A stretch of DNA of 64,000 nucleotides from NCBI GenBank assembly GCA_003640385.1, contig RCAB01000095.1:1-64000 (forward strand), given 5' to 3'. The translations under genes and the position numbers were made by a program. Shown here in pieces: positions 51,301-62,900 of this stretch (positions within the stretch are counted from its first letter, which is position 1; each line of letters begins with the position of its first letter). The notes beneath the pieces are model-generated. The model was not told where the DNA came from. It made no database searches and saw nothing but the letters and a program-made list of their open reading frames with translations. This stretch comes from Setaria digitata (lineage: Eukaryota; Nematoda; Chromadorea; Rhabditida; Setariidae).

Positions 51301-54300
51301 GAAAATTTGCTTGAATATTTTTTTTTTTTTAAAGTGAAATAAAATAAATAAATAAAAGTGAGAAAGAATTTATTCGTTTTTCAATAAATAAAATAAATTA
51401 TCCGAAAATGAAAGAAAGGAAGAATTTATCGGAAGAATTTATGCCGTCTATTCCATTTTCTTTTCTTTCAACTCTTTTTAGTTCAAGCTGCATTTAATTT
51501 CTATCTATATTCTAACTTTAATATAGTTATAATACACGTTGAACAGAATGAATAAATGATATTTCCATCAAGCAGCACCACACAGCTTTTTTTTGCAATT
51601 TCAATTTGAAGCGATAATTTTTTATTATGATTTGTTTCTTTTTTCTTCTTAAAAGAAAGAAAAAAAAAATCGAACAAATTCTATTTTGATTGGAAACATT
51701 CCTTTTGAATTCTTTCAAAAAGAACATTCAAAATGAAAGACCACATTCTTTTTATATCGAAATTCATTTTTTTCTTTTCTTCTTTTTCTTTTTGTATCGA
51801 AAATGGCAAAATTTCATCTTTTTTTTCTTCTTTTTTATATTGGAAAAGTGGCAGAGTTAATATTTGCACTATTCATTCAGGTGGTAATCGACTGAAAACT
51901 GAAAATAAGATAACTTTTAGTATTAGAAATGCTTGAGGTAACTTTGCTGATCATAGAATTCTATTTTAGTGGGGAAGTTAAAAACTTTTATAACTGAAAC
52001 TTGGAAAATCTTTGCCCTTTCAATTATTTCAAAATTTGAATCAGAAATTATGTATTTAATATTGATAACAATTTGCAAAAATAAAAATTAAGCTGAAGGT
52101 TTTCATTAATTTTCACTGTCTCTTAATGATTTTCCCAATAACTGGAAGTTTTCATTTTGCTATTCATTTCAAAAAAAAAAAACTTCAGGAAGTCCGGCAA
52201 ACAAAGCAGGCCTTCAGGTTGGTGATCATATCGTCGAAGTGAATGGATGCTCCACCGAAGGAAAAGATCATGCTCAAATCGTTGCACTCATCCATCAGGT
52301 ATTTTTGATTTCTAAAATTCTAAAACTTTTGCAGTCTCTTGTCTGTGATGGCTATAAGCTATCCTTCTTATTTAAGTAAAAAAAGTATAATGCTGAAATT
52401 TGAAGCTAATCTGTCTCAATTCAGTTAAGAGATTTTGAAAGGGACCGTAAATTTAAAATGATTCTAAGCGATTGCTTGTAGCTTTACAGAAATTCTTGTT
52501 AAATGACCTTTCTTTGTACAAAATTACGGAGCCAATTAAACTATTTATCCAGAAAAGATATACGGAAAGGGAGGATTATCGAAATGCTTTCCATTTCGTG
52601 TAAATGCAGCGAAGTCATGCGAAATGATTCTACTAGATACAATGGACTAATTGTAATCGATCATTTTGATACATAGTAATTATCTGGAGTATTATTGTTA
52701 CACCACAAAATGGCTCATAATCCTGGGACAGATGAATTTTTAGGCGAAGGTCAGTCATGAGTGAAAGTTAGCAAATAAAGTTTCATGTATCGTACATCCG
52801 TAAGTATCCGATCGTCATTTGATGACTGTCCCGTTATCGCATCCAACTATAATGAGAAACTTGTTTACATATCATATATATATATATGCATTGTCAATCT
52901 TGTATATACTTTTAATTGCATCCATTGGTTCATTCCATTCATTCTCGTGTATGTCTTTTTTTTTTCAAATTTCATTCTAAAATAATATTTTCGTTTTCTT
53001 CTCTAAATTTTCTCCTCTCTCCTAATCAACTTAATTATTAAAGCGATACCTATTAGTAATCTAAGAAAGTCTGATAATGATGACAAAGAAGTGATAAGTT
53101 GAAATTTGAACCATATTGTAGACTGCCTTGAGTGTTTGAAAACCGAAATGAATAAATGCCCTCTGATTGCTTAGAAAATAACCTCATCGTTATGGAGCAA
53201 TTAATTCGTTTTATTTAAAAAGTTGGGCCACCTTGTTAGAATCCTATATCTTCCTCAATTCTAGTCGAAATTATTAGTAATGATAAATATTTTTCATTCT
53301 ATCAATCCATCATCCTGTTTTCATAGACAGGTATTCTATATTCACTTGCCATTATTTGAAAATAATTTTGTTAAATGTGATATTTGTCTGTAAGAAAACT
53401 TTATGGTACATTTCTCTTGCCTTCGTCCCTCTTCTCCACTTTCGTGCCTTTTAAAAAGTTACATTACTAATTATAGCTATAATTTGTCATTACACAAATG
53501 AAATATACAAATCTATCAAACGTCATTTCATTTCTTTTAATTTTTCCTCTTTCGTTGATGTTGCTTGCCTTTCTAGACTTCTTTTAAGCAGTTAGACATT
53601 TAGAATAGTAAAAAGAAAGCAAAGCGGAAATATCTCTCCTCGTGTGGTAAAGAAAAGAATGATAAATTGTAAATGTTAAGAGAGTTTGCAACTAAATACT
53701 ATTGGAAAATTTTGAGACAAAAAAAATTACCTGTTCGCACTATTCTTACTACCTGTCGACAATTAACAGGCACCAATATACCGATTGGTGATAAGTGCTT
53801 TAAGCGTGATAAATTATTGTAACTAGTATTTCCATTCCCACTAAAAATAGATTAAATTTATACTTCAATTACTTTCTGCAATTTTGCTGCTGTTGAACTT
53901 GTTTGATCTTATAATTAGATCTTTTTAAAAACGATTTTACATCGTGGAATCTAATTCTTGCACAACCGATTCCATTCAGATTCTAAATTCCACTGCCATT
54001 TCGCAGCATTTCCGGTAGCAAATCTTTGAATGAATCATCGCCTGAATCGCAATTAAAAGTTGATCGTCTTTTCCAAGGAGATCCTGGAAAAATGTTCGCC
54101 TTAATGAGAGGTTTTAACATTACTGTAACAGATGATAACAGGTGAAACACTGGTAACTTGTTTAAGTGTTGCTAAATATCTGATGTCAGTGACACGAGTC
54201 GAGATTTCAACAGTACTGGAAGTTCAAATACCACTGAAATTTAACTCACACGGTATTTATTGTACCAGTGCTGTGCAACGGGATGAGCCATGTAACTGTA

Positions 54301-57123
54301 CATTGGTGCAGAATGATATGTTGCTGCTCAATGAATACAGTGGTACCAAGGTAAACTAATAACCTGATATTGTTTTTTCATTTCTTTTTCAGCTTTCATT
54401 TCAAATTTAGTTCCTTCCTCTGAAAAGCAATTTTCTTACCTGTTATTGTATATTCATTTCATTAAGATCAATAATAAGAATAATAATTTAGAAATGAAAT
54501 ACTAGAAGCTGCATATTTCCCCTTCATTATTTTTATGCAAGCAATAGAAATTCATAAGGTGTACATTTGTTTACTAATAAATTTACTTTCTTCTTGTGTC
54601 TGTTTACTGACAAATTCATTTTCTTCCTTGTATTATTTTTGTTATTTTTGGATTACAATTTAAAAAAAAGTGTGACTTTTTTTTTAATTTCTGTTAATTT
54701 TAAACGAAGAAAAAAATTATTTTCATGACAACTATTAAATAATTTTCTTTTTTTCTTTTGATTTTCAATATCCGTTTGTTTGTCCTTCACCGCAGCATTT
54801 TCCATTGATTCAGATCTTTTTTTTTTGATCTTTTTAAAAATTCTACCTCTGTCAGCGTGCAGCTTCTGATTACCTCGCAATACATGTTAACAAAAATGAT
54901 TTCCCCCTAAATTCTTGTATTTTCAATGTTATCAATAAATGAGCTTTGTCAGGCTCTAATTAATTTTAATCTTAATCTGTCACTTTTCTTAATTTATGTT
55001 TGCTTACTTTTTCAATGTTTCGAAGTCTTCACAGCTACCTGAAATAGCAACAAAATTGATCCAGTTAACTCGCTTATTCTATCATTTCTTATTCTATCAT
55101 TTCAAGAAGGAAATTAACATTAGTCTTCGTAGCGAAGCCTTTTTCTTAGTTTGTTGATTGTTGAATCATAAATTTTACGATATCTTTCATTTCCCTTTTC
55201 GAATTTGAATTTAATTAGATTCATATTTTTTGAAATTCATTTAAACGTTTTCCTGAACTCTACAATGTTCCGTTCGTAAAAACGAATATATTTTTCATCA
55301 AGGTCATTTTCTGAAGGTATTATGCAAAGAACGTGACGAAGCCTTTTTATTAGTTTGTTGATTGTCGAATTTTTCGAAATTTATATTTATCAAACCTCTC
55401 TGCCAGTCGGTCCCTTTTCCTAAACTTGCTTGATGAAAGCGAAATCCACTGTCCATCTTCAAAGCAATCAATGATTAGAATCTTGCAAGTATTTCAGACA
55501 GACTTTTGCTTGCATCTTAAGTGTGCAACTTTTTTATTTTCTTTAATTTTTAATTATTGTCGATAAATTTTTCAATTTTCCACTTCATTTGAAAAAAAAA
55601 ATTGTGGAAAATTGCAAAATATTTCTTGCAAAGAACTTTGAATTTGCGCTATTATTTCCTTGATTTTCAGTTTTTTCTTTCGATTTTCTCTATTTTTTTT
55701 TTGTGTCTTGAATAGATACTTCAGTCAATCTAATTTAAATTATTTTTCGATGAAATTTTCATAGTTTGAAATAAATGAAACTCATAGTGGGTCGAAACAG
55801 ATATAGAAAATTTTATTTAAATTTTTACTTCACTGATTTGAAAAACACTGGAAGTTCCTCGTTCTTTCATCTTCATTCACTGGAATCTGTTTGAAATTTG
55901 AATTAGAATTGATTTATTCTATAGTTTGTGTGCTGCTAATTTTTATTTGCCAACCATGGCAAATTATATTTCTGTAAATTCCTCGATAAATAACAAATGA
56001 AGAGTTGTTCCAGACATTGTCAATGAAAGAATAGGGCCTCTTTTGATTCTGACATTTCGATTTGCAAATTAATTTGGTTTCCTTAATGATTTAATGCCTT
56101 TCTGTCATTTCCATTAAATCCTTCGTTTCACAATGATTTGGCAATATTCATCGCCAAATCATTCCTTCTTCTTTAATTTTTAAAATTTATTACACCGGAA
56201 CGAATAGCAGAAATTTCCAGCAGTAGATGGACTAATAGATTTAACTAAACGCTTCGATAGCTTGCACCGTTATCAGTTGCAGGAAGTAGTATGCATCCGT
56301 ATCCGACATCAGTCACTCCTTAATTTTCTATTTTATTTCTACGAACTAAAGAACACTTGCAAATACTACTGCTTATTAGTGCAAGAAAGAAGCGAATTTC
56401 TAAACTTCAATAAATTAACTTTTTTTGCAGTGCATCAAATCACGTGTGATTCAGTTGCGTGTTCGACGAAAGCAAGAAGTCTCTCACGAAGGTATATGCT
56501 TTGATTTTCGAGAATAAAATTTTAAAAGTTCACCAATTTTGCTTAAATTTATGTAGTTCATCACTGATCAAGTTTAAAGATTACAGAAGAAAATTAGTGA
56601 CAGTGACTTGAACATCTTTTACAAATCAGTGAATCAAGTCGGTCATTACAAAAAATGCAATTTTTGTCGTCATAAAAATGTATTTAGTTCAAAATTATTT
56701 ACCAAAATAATTTATTAAGTCGTAATTACTATATAATGGTTATATTCGAAATTTTGATTTAGAAAATTTGATTCGCCAAAAAAGTGCAAGAATTGTTGAA
56801 TGTGATTTCTTTTCCTAAAAATTTTCATTATCTGTTTATTCCTTTCTTTCCTGATTAATTCCTGTAAAAAAAGAGGCATTTTGGAATATTTCCTGTACAT
56901 GAAAATTCCGTTATGTTTATAAATGGGAAAAAGATGATAAGTTCAATCATACTTTAAATTTAATTCTCTGCTAAAATTGTTCTCACCATAAATTATTTAC
57001 CTTCAATTTAAAATCAATCCTATGATAAATTTTTCTTTTTTTAATCCAGATGCAAGAGTTTGTGACTTAATTCCAAATATATCCACTATGATGAAAAACC
57101 GATGTTCTGAATGCCCTTCCTAA
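45322..57123 (+). CDS. Single-PDZ-domain protein with long introns
   Basis: Proposed exons: 45322-45375, 45676-45909, 46251-46324, 46564-46741, 46876-47002, 52189-52298, 56431-56491, 57050-57123; 912 bp, 303 residues. PDZ domains bind C-terminal peptides of partners and organise complexes at membranes. Residues about 188-275 form the PDZ domain, spread over three exons: VVIVLKDDVECLGFSMSD, then SINSILPG, then SPANKAGLQVGDHIVEVNG, and finally SRVIQLRVRRK as the last strand. The carboxylate loop reads CLGF. Upstream is a Ser/Tyr-rich region without a known domain. The 5' end is uncertain: exon 2 carries a long lysine run from an A-rich tract, and translation may begin at the ATG at 45745 (MAYTRQPLLVTST). 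Introns of 5.2 and 4.1 kb interrupt the PDZ domain. The last exon ends CSECPS-stop with AATAAA at 57204; instead of it, the phase also fits the exon at 59936 of the next gene. Confidence 0.65.
47589..47646 (+). repeat. Two-copy tandem repeat, 29-bp unit
   Basis: The unit tttcgcaatgttcattactg... occurs twice head to tail with 29-bp spacing inside the long PDZ-gene intron. It is a recent, nearly exact duplication with no coding content. Confidence 0.85.
50000..50018. repeat. (TTA)n microsatellite
   Basis: Six TTA units in the long PDZ-gene intron, next to a poly(T) tract at about 50026-50044. Confidence 0.85.
50951..51124 (+). other. Candidate cassette exon within the PDZ gene
   Basis: A 174-bp open segment between an acceptor (aagcactcag) and a donor (CTCTTTG/GTTTGT) is phase 1 at both ends, exactly the phase of the intron it lies in. 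It encodes 58 residues beginning NKRRSDQLRRSSTFQNPS and ending QQKKRTILFG. If included it would insert this segment between the SINSILPG strand and the SPANKAGL helix of the PDZ domain. The same frame stays open beyond the donor to a stop at 51237, so an unspliced 3'-terminal form is also possible. Confidence 0.35.
54007..54244 (+). other. Coding-like two-exon segment inside a PDZ-gene intron
   Basis: 54007-54141 is open between TTTCGCAG and an AACAG/GTGAAA donor (KSLNESSPESQLKVDRLFQG, then KMFALMRGFNITVTDD). A 48-bp intron and 54190-54244 would follow in phase, ending GSSNTTEI-stop. The entry phase (one base of a codon) does not fit the exon at 52298, which ends in phase 0, so it cannot be the next exon of the main transcript. 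It may be an alternative or nested transcript, or chance. Confidence 0.3.
55133..55370 (+). repeat. Pair of 34-bp direct repeats
   Basis: 55133-55166 and 55337-55370 are the same 34-bp sequence (cgaagccttttt.ttagtttg...) with two differences, in the same orientation, 204 bp apart, within the long intron of the PDZ gene. No open frame or element boundary is apparent. Confidence 0.7.
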
Positions 57124-59935
57124 ATTTCTATTCCGGAATTACTGTTTCTTCTTATACATAATATTAATATAAAGAAATCGAAATAACAATAATAGTAAAT
57201 CGAAATAAAAAGAGTTGTAGATTTTAGTGAGTATATTTTGTTCATCCTGTAAGAAATAATTTAGGATTTCGAAATTCAATCAGATGAAATATACTACAAA
57301 AGTTGCAAACACGCATTAAACTGAAATATTTTGTTGTTGTTTTCAATGGGGACAAAAAAATTAATTAAAATTAGTTTTGTATTCAAGTCAGAGCGAAGGT
57401 GGCAACAATACTGTGTTTGCCTATTCTGTGATGTTGCAAAAGCTACTCTCCACATTTTGTTCCTTAATCAAAACTGGTTATTGTCGCAGATAGGTGCTAC
57501 CGGAGCTGTCACTGTCACCTGTCACCTGTTTTCCTGTTATCTCTCCTGATACCATTTAACACCCCTCTTCCCCCCCCCCCACTATTCCATCATCCGGTTT
57601 GTGCCTCTGCCGAATGTATCGAAATTAGTAGTGGCAGTCATTAAATTATACTTTACTATTTTGTTGAAGTAATTTTTCTGTCCAAATATTACCTCCATTC
57701 TTACGTTAGCGAGACAAGAAAGTTTATACATAACTTTAGCCGATAAATTCTTCATTTCAGTTATTTTTCTGGACGTCATATTGAGAAGATCAAGTGATTA
57801 GGAAGTTTTAACCTTAGCCTCAATTCTTCTGGCTTTTCGAAGGAATTTAAGATGTTTCTGAGATTAATTAGTCTGTTTGTTTAATTCATATATTGCTAAC
57901 TTCTTTGAGAGCTTTTCAGAGATCTCGTTGAATAATCCAGAGATCACAATTTCGGATGCTTTTCTTGTCTCCCCTGAAAAACAACAAATAAATGAAGTTA
58001 CTAACACGCTGAAAAGGTTTCTATTTTATTATCTTTAGTTTTTGTTCTGATCTGTGATTTCATTCGAACATTTAACATCTGTGTCATCACTTCCGCTTTA
58101 TGACACGTAATTATCGAAAAGTAATTATCATTTTAAATGTTAAAACAGCATTACGAATATAAAGAGGTCGGAACTTAGCAAATAGTTATGCTAAGTAAAA
58201 TATCGCAAATTTTTATTTTTTTTTAATTTTTTTTCTTATTTCTTCATACAGTTGTGAGCAAATAATTCGACATTAAGCATATTAATATTGTTTAATCATT
58301 TTATCAGATTCCTTTTTTCTATTTTTCGTTAGCTTCTTTGCGGTCTTTCTGTCTCATCAATTAACACTCAATTTCGCTACTTAGGAATTTTGAAATATTT
58401 CCAAAAATTGGTAAAACATATTCTTCATTAGTAGTACTTCAATGAAAAAAAAAATACTACTGTAGGGAAAATTTACTCTATCAGATTAATTTCTGGGAAA
58501 ACTGTGTGGAAATCAAACTTTATAAAGGTAACCCATGAAGTTCTCATCTGGTAGATCTGTTAGTTCTGAATTACCTTCTCTTGGCTTAAGCAAATTTTTT
58601 TTAAGAATTTCATTTTGGGATATTTTTTTTTCGAGCACAGTCTTATCAGTCCTTCAGCAGAATTTGATAACTATTTTATAAAAAATGTTTATTCGGTTTT
58701 ATAAATAAATTTTCATATTATTTTTACTGCTTTCTGTTAATTATAGAAGCTGAGTAGTGCAGTTTAAAGCATCTCAAAGATAATGCTGACCAAGTTTGAC
58801 AGATTTTCCAATCTGCTTCATGATATTTTTGCATTGCAATTGTCAGAAAGTTGTTTCAATTTTTTTTTTTTTTTCAGTTAGAGCATTTCTATTAAATGAT
58901 TAGTTTCCGCTACTGATGACACTATCACCGTTAATGACAACAATACTCGTAATAAAAATGATTGGCAAAAAGCTGTGCTAGGTATTTTTCCTTTACTAAG
59001 TCATACAAAAATACGTCTTGAATGAAATTTCATTGTTGATAATTTTTCTCTTATTCATTAAATTTAGTGGTGCTATAGAAAATAAAACAAGCAGCTATAT
59101 TCAAATGAAAAAAAAATTGAAATCCCTTCATTCCTCAAACGAACAACGCTTGCATTTTTGTGCCCAAAATGGCTTGCTATTGCAAACAGTCTTGGCCAGA
59201 TGATCAGTCTTGCTTATCATTTCTGTTGTGGTGCGACCTAAAAAGGCAAACAAGAAGGCATTAAAACTTGTTGTTTTGTGGTGCTTGGGGAAGCAATAAA
59301 TTGTCCTACCTTAACTCATCCAAACAAACTTTTTCACTAAATCTACTCGTCATCATCGAGTATCTTTGTTTATCTAAGCATCCTTCTACAACAACTCTTT
59401 TTGGAAATTATTTCAAAATATATTTATTTCATTGATCGAATATATATCACCCAACTGACAGTAAGGAACACTATCAACTGTTGGACTATTCATATAATTA
59501 ATCTATCAACCTGTTAATTAAGCTGTGCACCATTTCTCTCTCTAATTCTTCGCTTTAGTTTCACTTCTCCAATCATTTTTTTTTTTTTGCTATTAATTTA
59601 TTCTTTCTTTTTCATGGAATAAGCAAAAAGGATCACTAAGGAAGAAATCTGCTTATCTGCTAATCACGTTATTTCGTATTTTGTCATTTTCATATCAACC
59701 TTATAAATATTTTTTAAATATGTCACTTTTTTTTTAAGATTGGACTCTAAGTTCATTAATAAATTACCAAAAATGACTTATGTCGTTGGCTCGGCTGATC
59801 ATTTCACCTTCATATAGTATCACGCAACTCAGTATCTTTTGCTCATGATGTATTTTTATTTGATTTTCAATTTAGCTGAATTTGATAATTTTTATCACAT
59901 CGAATAATTTTATCATATTTTTTTATTTTCTTTAG
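57124..59935. other. Interval between PDZ gene and MAGUK gene
   Basis: Begins with the probable 3' UTR of the PDZ gene (AATAAA at 57204-57209). A C-rich tract (ten C) occurs near 57572. Frames at 57331-57549, 57582-57779 and 59018-59203 lack splice context. The end should contain the promoter of the MAGUK gene, with a TTCTTTAG acceptor at 59935 usable for a spliced leader. Confidence 0.5.
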
Positions 59936-59988
59936 CACACTGTATCTACTGTTTTACCAGGAACTACCCATGTATCCGCACTCATGAT

Positions 59989-62900
59989 ATGGAAATGATA
60001 GCCGGTGAAGCGGTAAAACCAGATTCTGAATCACAGATACAAATAAATGTCCAAAATAAGGTAATCCAAAATCTTTTTATTCTTTTGTTTTTTCGCTTTT
60101 AATTAATTTTTCTCCGTCGGCACAATTTTGTACTAAAGATGGCTAATTCAAATTCTGCCAACAGTCAAGCAAGGGAACTTAAATACTAGTAGATACGATT
60201 TTTGTTGCACAATCTGAATGCATAATCGAAGAATTTAAGTATGCTATGCGAAGGAAATGCGATAATTATATGTCTCTCAGTAATAGTAGCTTAGGTCTAT
60301 GAAATGAGGATAAAATAGAAAAGAGAAAAGATTCATCTGAAGTCAGAAATGAAATGAAGTACAGGAAAAGGCTTTTCTTTTTCTTTAAATATTCTTCTTT
60401 CATTTGCAGATATTTTCCAATTATGGAAATTACTAACATATCAACAAGTATTACTATTATTTCTTACCTTTCAAAACTCCTTTTTATATCAGCTAGATCA
60501 GTCCATATTATAAATATGCTGTGATTGATACACTCTTTTCAGAATTCTCTATAAAAATCTTCGTTTTTTTTCATGCAATTTTGTTCTTGATAATATCTGT
60601 ATTACAATCATATAATCATATCAATCTTCACATCATTCTCAATTTTAAGAGATTTTGATTTTATTGTAAGCTAAGGGTGCTCGAAGGGAATTATTTACTA
60701 AAAAAAAAAAGATCCTTTGAAATCAATCTCTCAAATTGTTCGTCAACAAGTTCATTCATCTTGTCAATCAGTAAAACATAGGTGTTCTCAGTGCTCAAAT
60801 AAAAATGATGAATATTTTTCAATTTTTAAACAGCTTTATCATCAATTATCGAGACTACTTGCAATTAATCTATTGAAATAATAAATCATCTGTAGAAGTT
60901 TTTAATTACATGCCAGGGAAATTTTTTTTCCAGTTGATAAATGACCATATGTGGGATCGAATATCAAATGAGGTGGTGGACAATAACGCTGCAGAAAATG
61001 AAGATGAAAATGAACGTTTAAAAAACTACGAAAATGATTTGCGGAAGCGACGAGAACTTGATGAACATCGAGCGAAAGAAAATGCTTTCCTCAGGTATCA
61101 TTTTCGCAGGCAGTCTATTTTACGATGGCCAAACAAATAGACAGATCTCTTTCTTGGCTGTTTATTCCAGATTTTAGTTTTGCAGTTATTCGTCGGTTCT
61201 TTTGGATTTGATTTCCCGGATGCTCTAACAGTTGCAAAAATTCTGCGACAGACGAATTCAAAACAATTAAAAACTAACGAAAGAGAAAAGTACTGAATGA
61301 ATTTTTTCTTTTTTTTTCGTTTTCAGGGAATCTTTACGAGGTTCTAAAAAATTGTTATCACTTGAAAATCACAAAAGCACTGTTGAAAAAAAAGAATCGT
61401 TAGGATACAAGAATGGTACCATCTCGAATGGTACTTTGCTGGGAGAAAGTTATGCAAATAATGCTTTCGTAGCTGGTGATACAACTTCCGATAAAACGGA
61501 TACGGTAGAATACGAACCAATTCGTAAGTATTTAAATTTAATTCATAAATTATCATTTATAATTCATTTTGACTACATTTTGACATAGAAATTAATATCA
61601 CTATACTGTATTTTGCTTCAAGAAATGATATTTAACCAAACATTTTTTTTTTTTGAAAAAAAAAAAAGAAAAGTGTTAATTGAATTGAAACGAGTCGAAC
61701 TATTTGCGGAAGACTTGCCTGTAACAATAGTTAAATTCATAATATTCAAATGTTACACCAGTTTTTAGCCCTGGAGCAAGTGATGATATCAATGAATCGC
61801 GTGGCGGAACACTTAGAGAAGAGGGAAGGACGTGAAGAAGAATCGAAGCTGTTACGGGATTTTTTTACGCAAAAACCCATACAGCAGGCTATCGAGAGTA
61901 GTGTCATTCATAGGAAGAATAAGGTTCCATTTTCTGACTTACATATTATCCACGATAAGAGAACTGTAATTCTTCCGTACCACTATTTTCATCCCACAGC
62001 TAACTTCACGGCATAAGATCACGAAGAGATAGTCTGTTGACTTGAACATAACATATTCATTTTCTTTACGCTAAATTTGGATTTCAACAGACATATTATC
62101 AAATTTATCACTCGATCTTTGCTTGCTGCTATCCTTATCTAAATGCGTTGTCTATTTTTAGCACAACGTCATACATGACTTCAGTACTACGAATCATGTT
62201 GTTAATTCTACTTGTTTCAGGCTCTAGAACCAAAGCCTACTACATCATCAGATTTGTTCAGTTCTGGTGATTGTAAAACGAATCAATCAGCACGAATGCA
62301 GGGTGATTTGAAGATCGTTAAAGTCAATAAATCCAATGATACATATCTCGTCAGTGTTTCATTTCCTTCGTTCCTCTGACAAATCAAATAGGACACAATT
62401 AAAGCTTGATTTGATCATTAAACTAGCACATTTAATCTATGCTAACTAATATGATTCTTAATCTAAAAGCTGTGATTTCCTAAAACACTAGCGTTTCCCA
62501 GAATAACAAATGCTTGCATGGTTTAAGAGAATCGATCTGTTCCATATCCTAATCACTATTTATCACGCACTATTGAAAAGTTTGGAAAATTTTCAACAGT
62601 TTCTTAGAAATCATTCTTACATTTCTAAGACATTTCATTTTGTTCTCTTTCTCACAGGGTGCTACGATTCGAAATGAAGGTGAAAAAGTAATTATTGGAC
62701 GTGTAGTACGTGGTGGTGTAGCTGATAAATCAAATTTGTTACGTGAAGGTGACGAACTTATCGAAGCAAACGGAAATGATTTGCGTGGCAAGAATATCAC
62801 CGAAGTTTGCAATATTTTGGTACGTGTCTAATTACAGTCGTCGTATAGAATATTTCCATCGACTTCACACAGCGTGTATATTAACAGCCGTATAAATGAG

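Noticed and set aside
54132..54359. Plus-strand frame with several cysteines (HGIYCTSAVQRDEPCNCT)
   Set aside because: It looked coding at first, but neither its entry phase nor its end joins the PDZ-gene exons; an overlapping frame has a better acceptor and stop.
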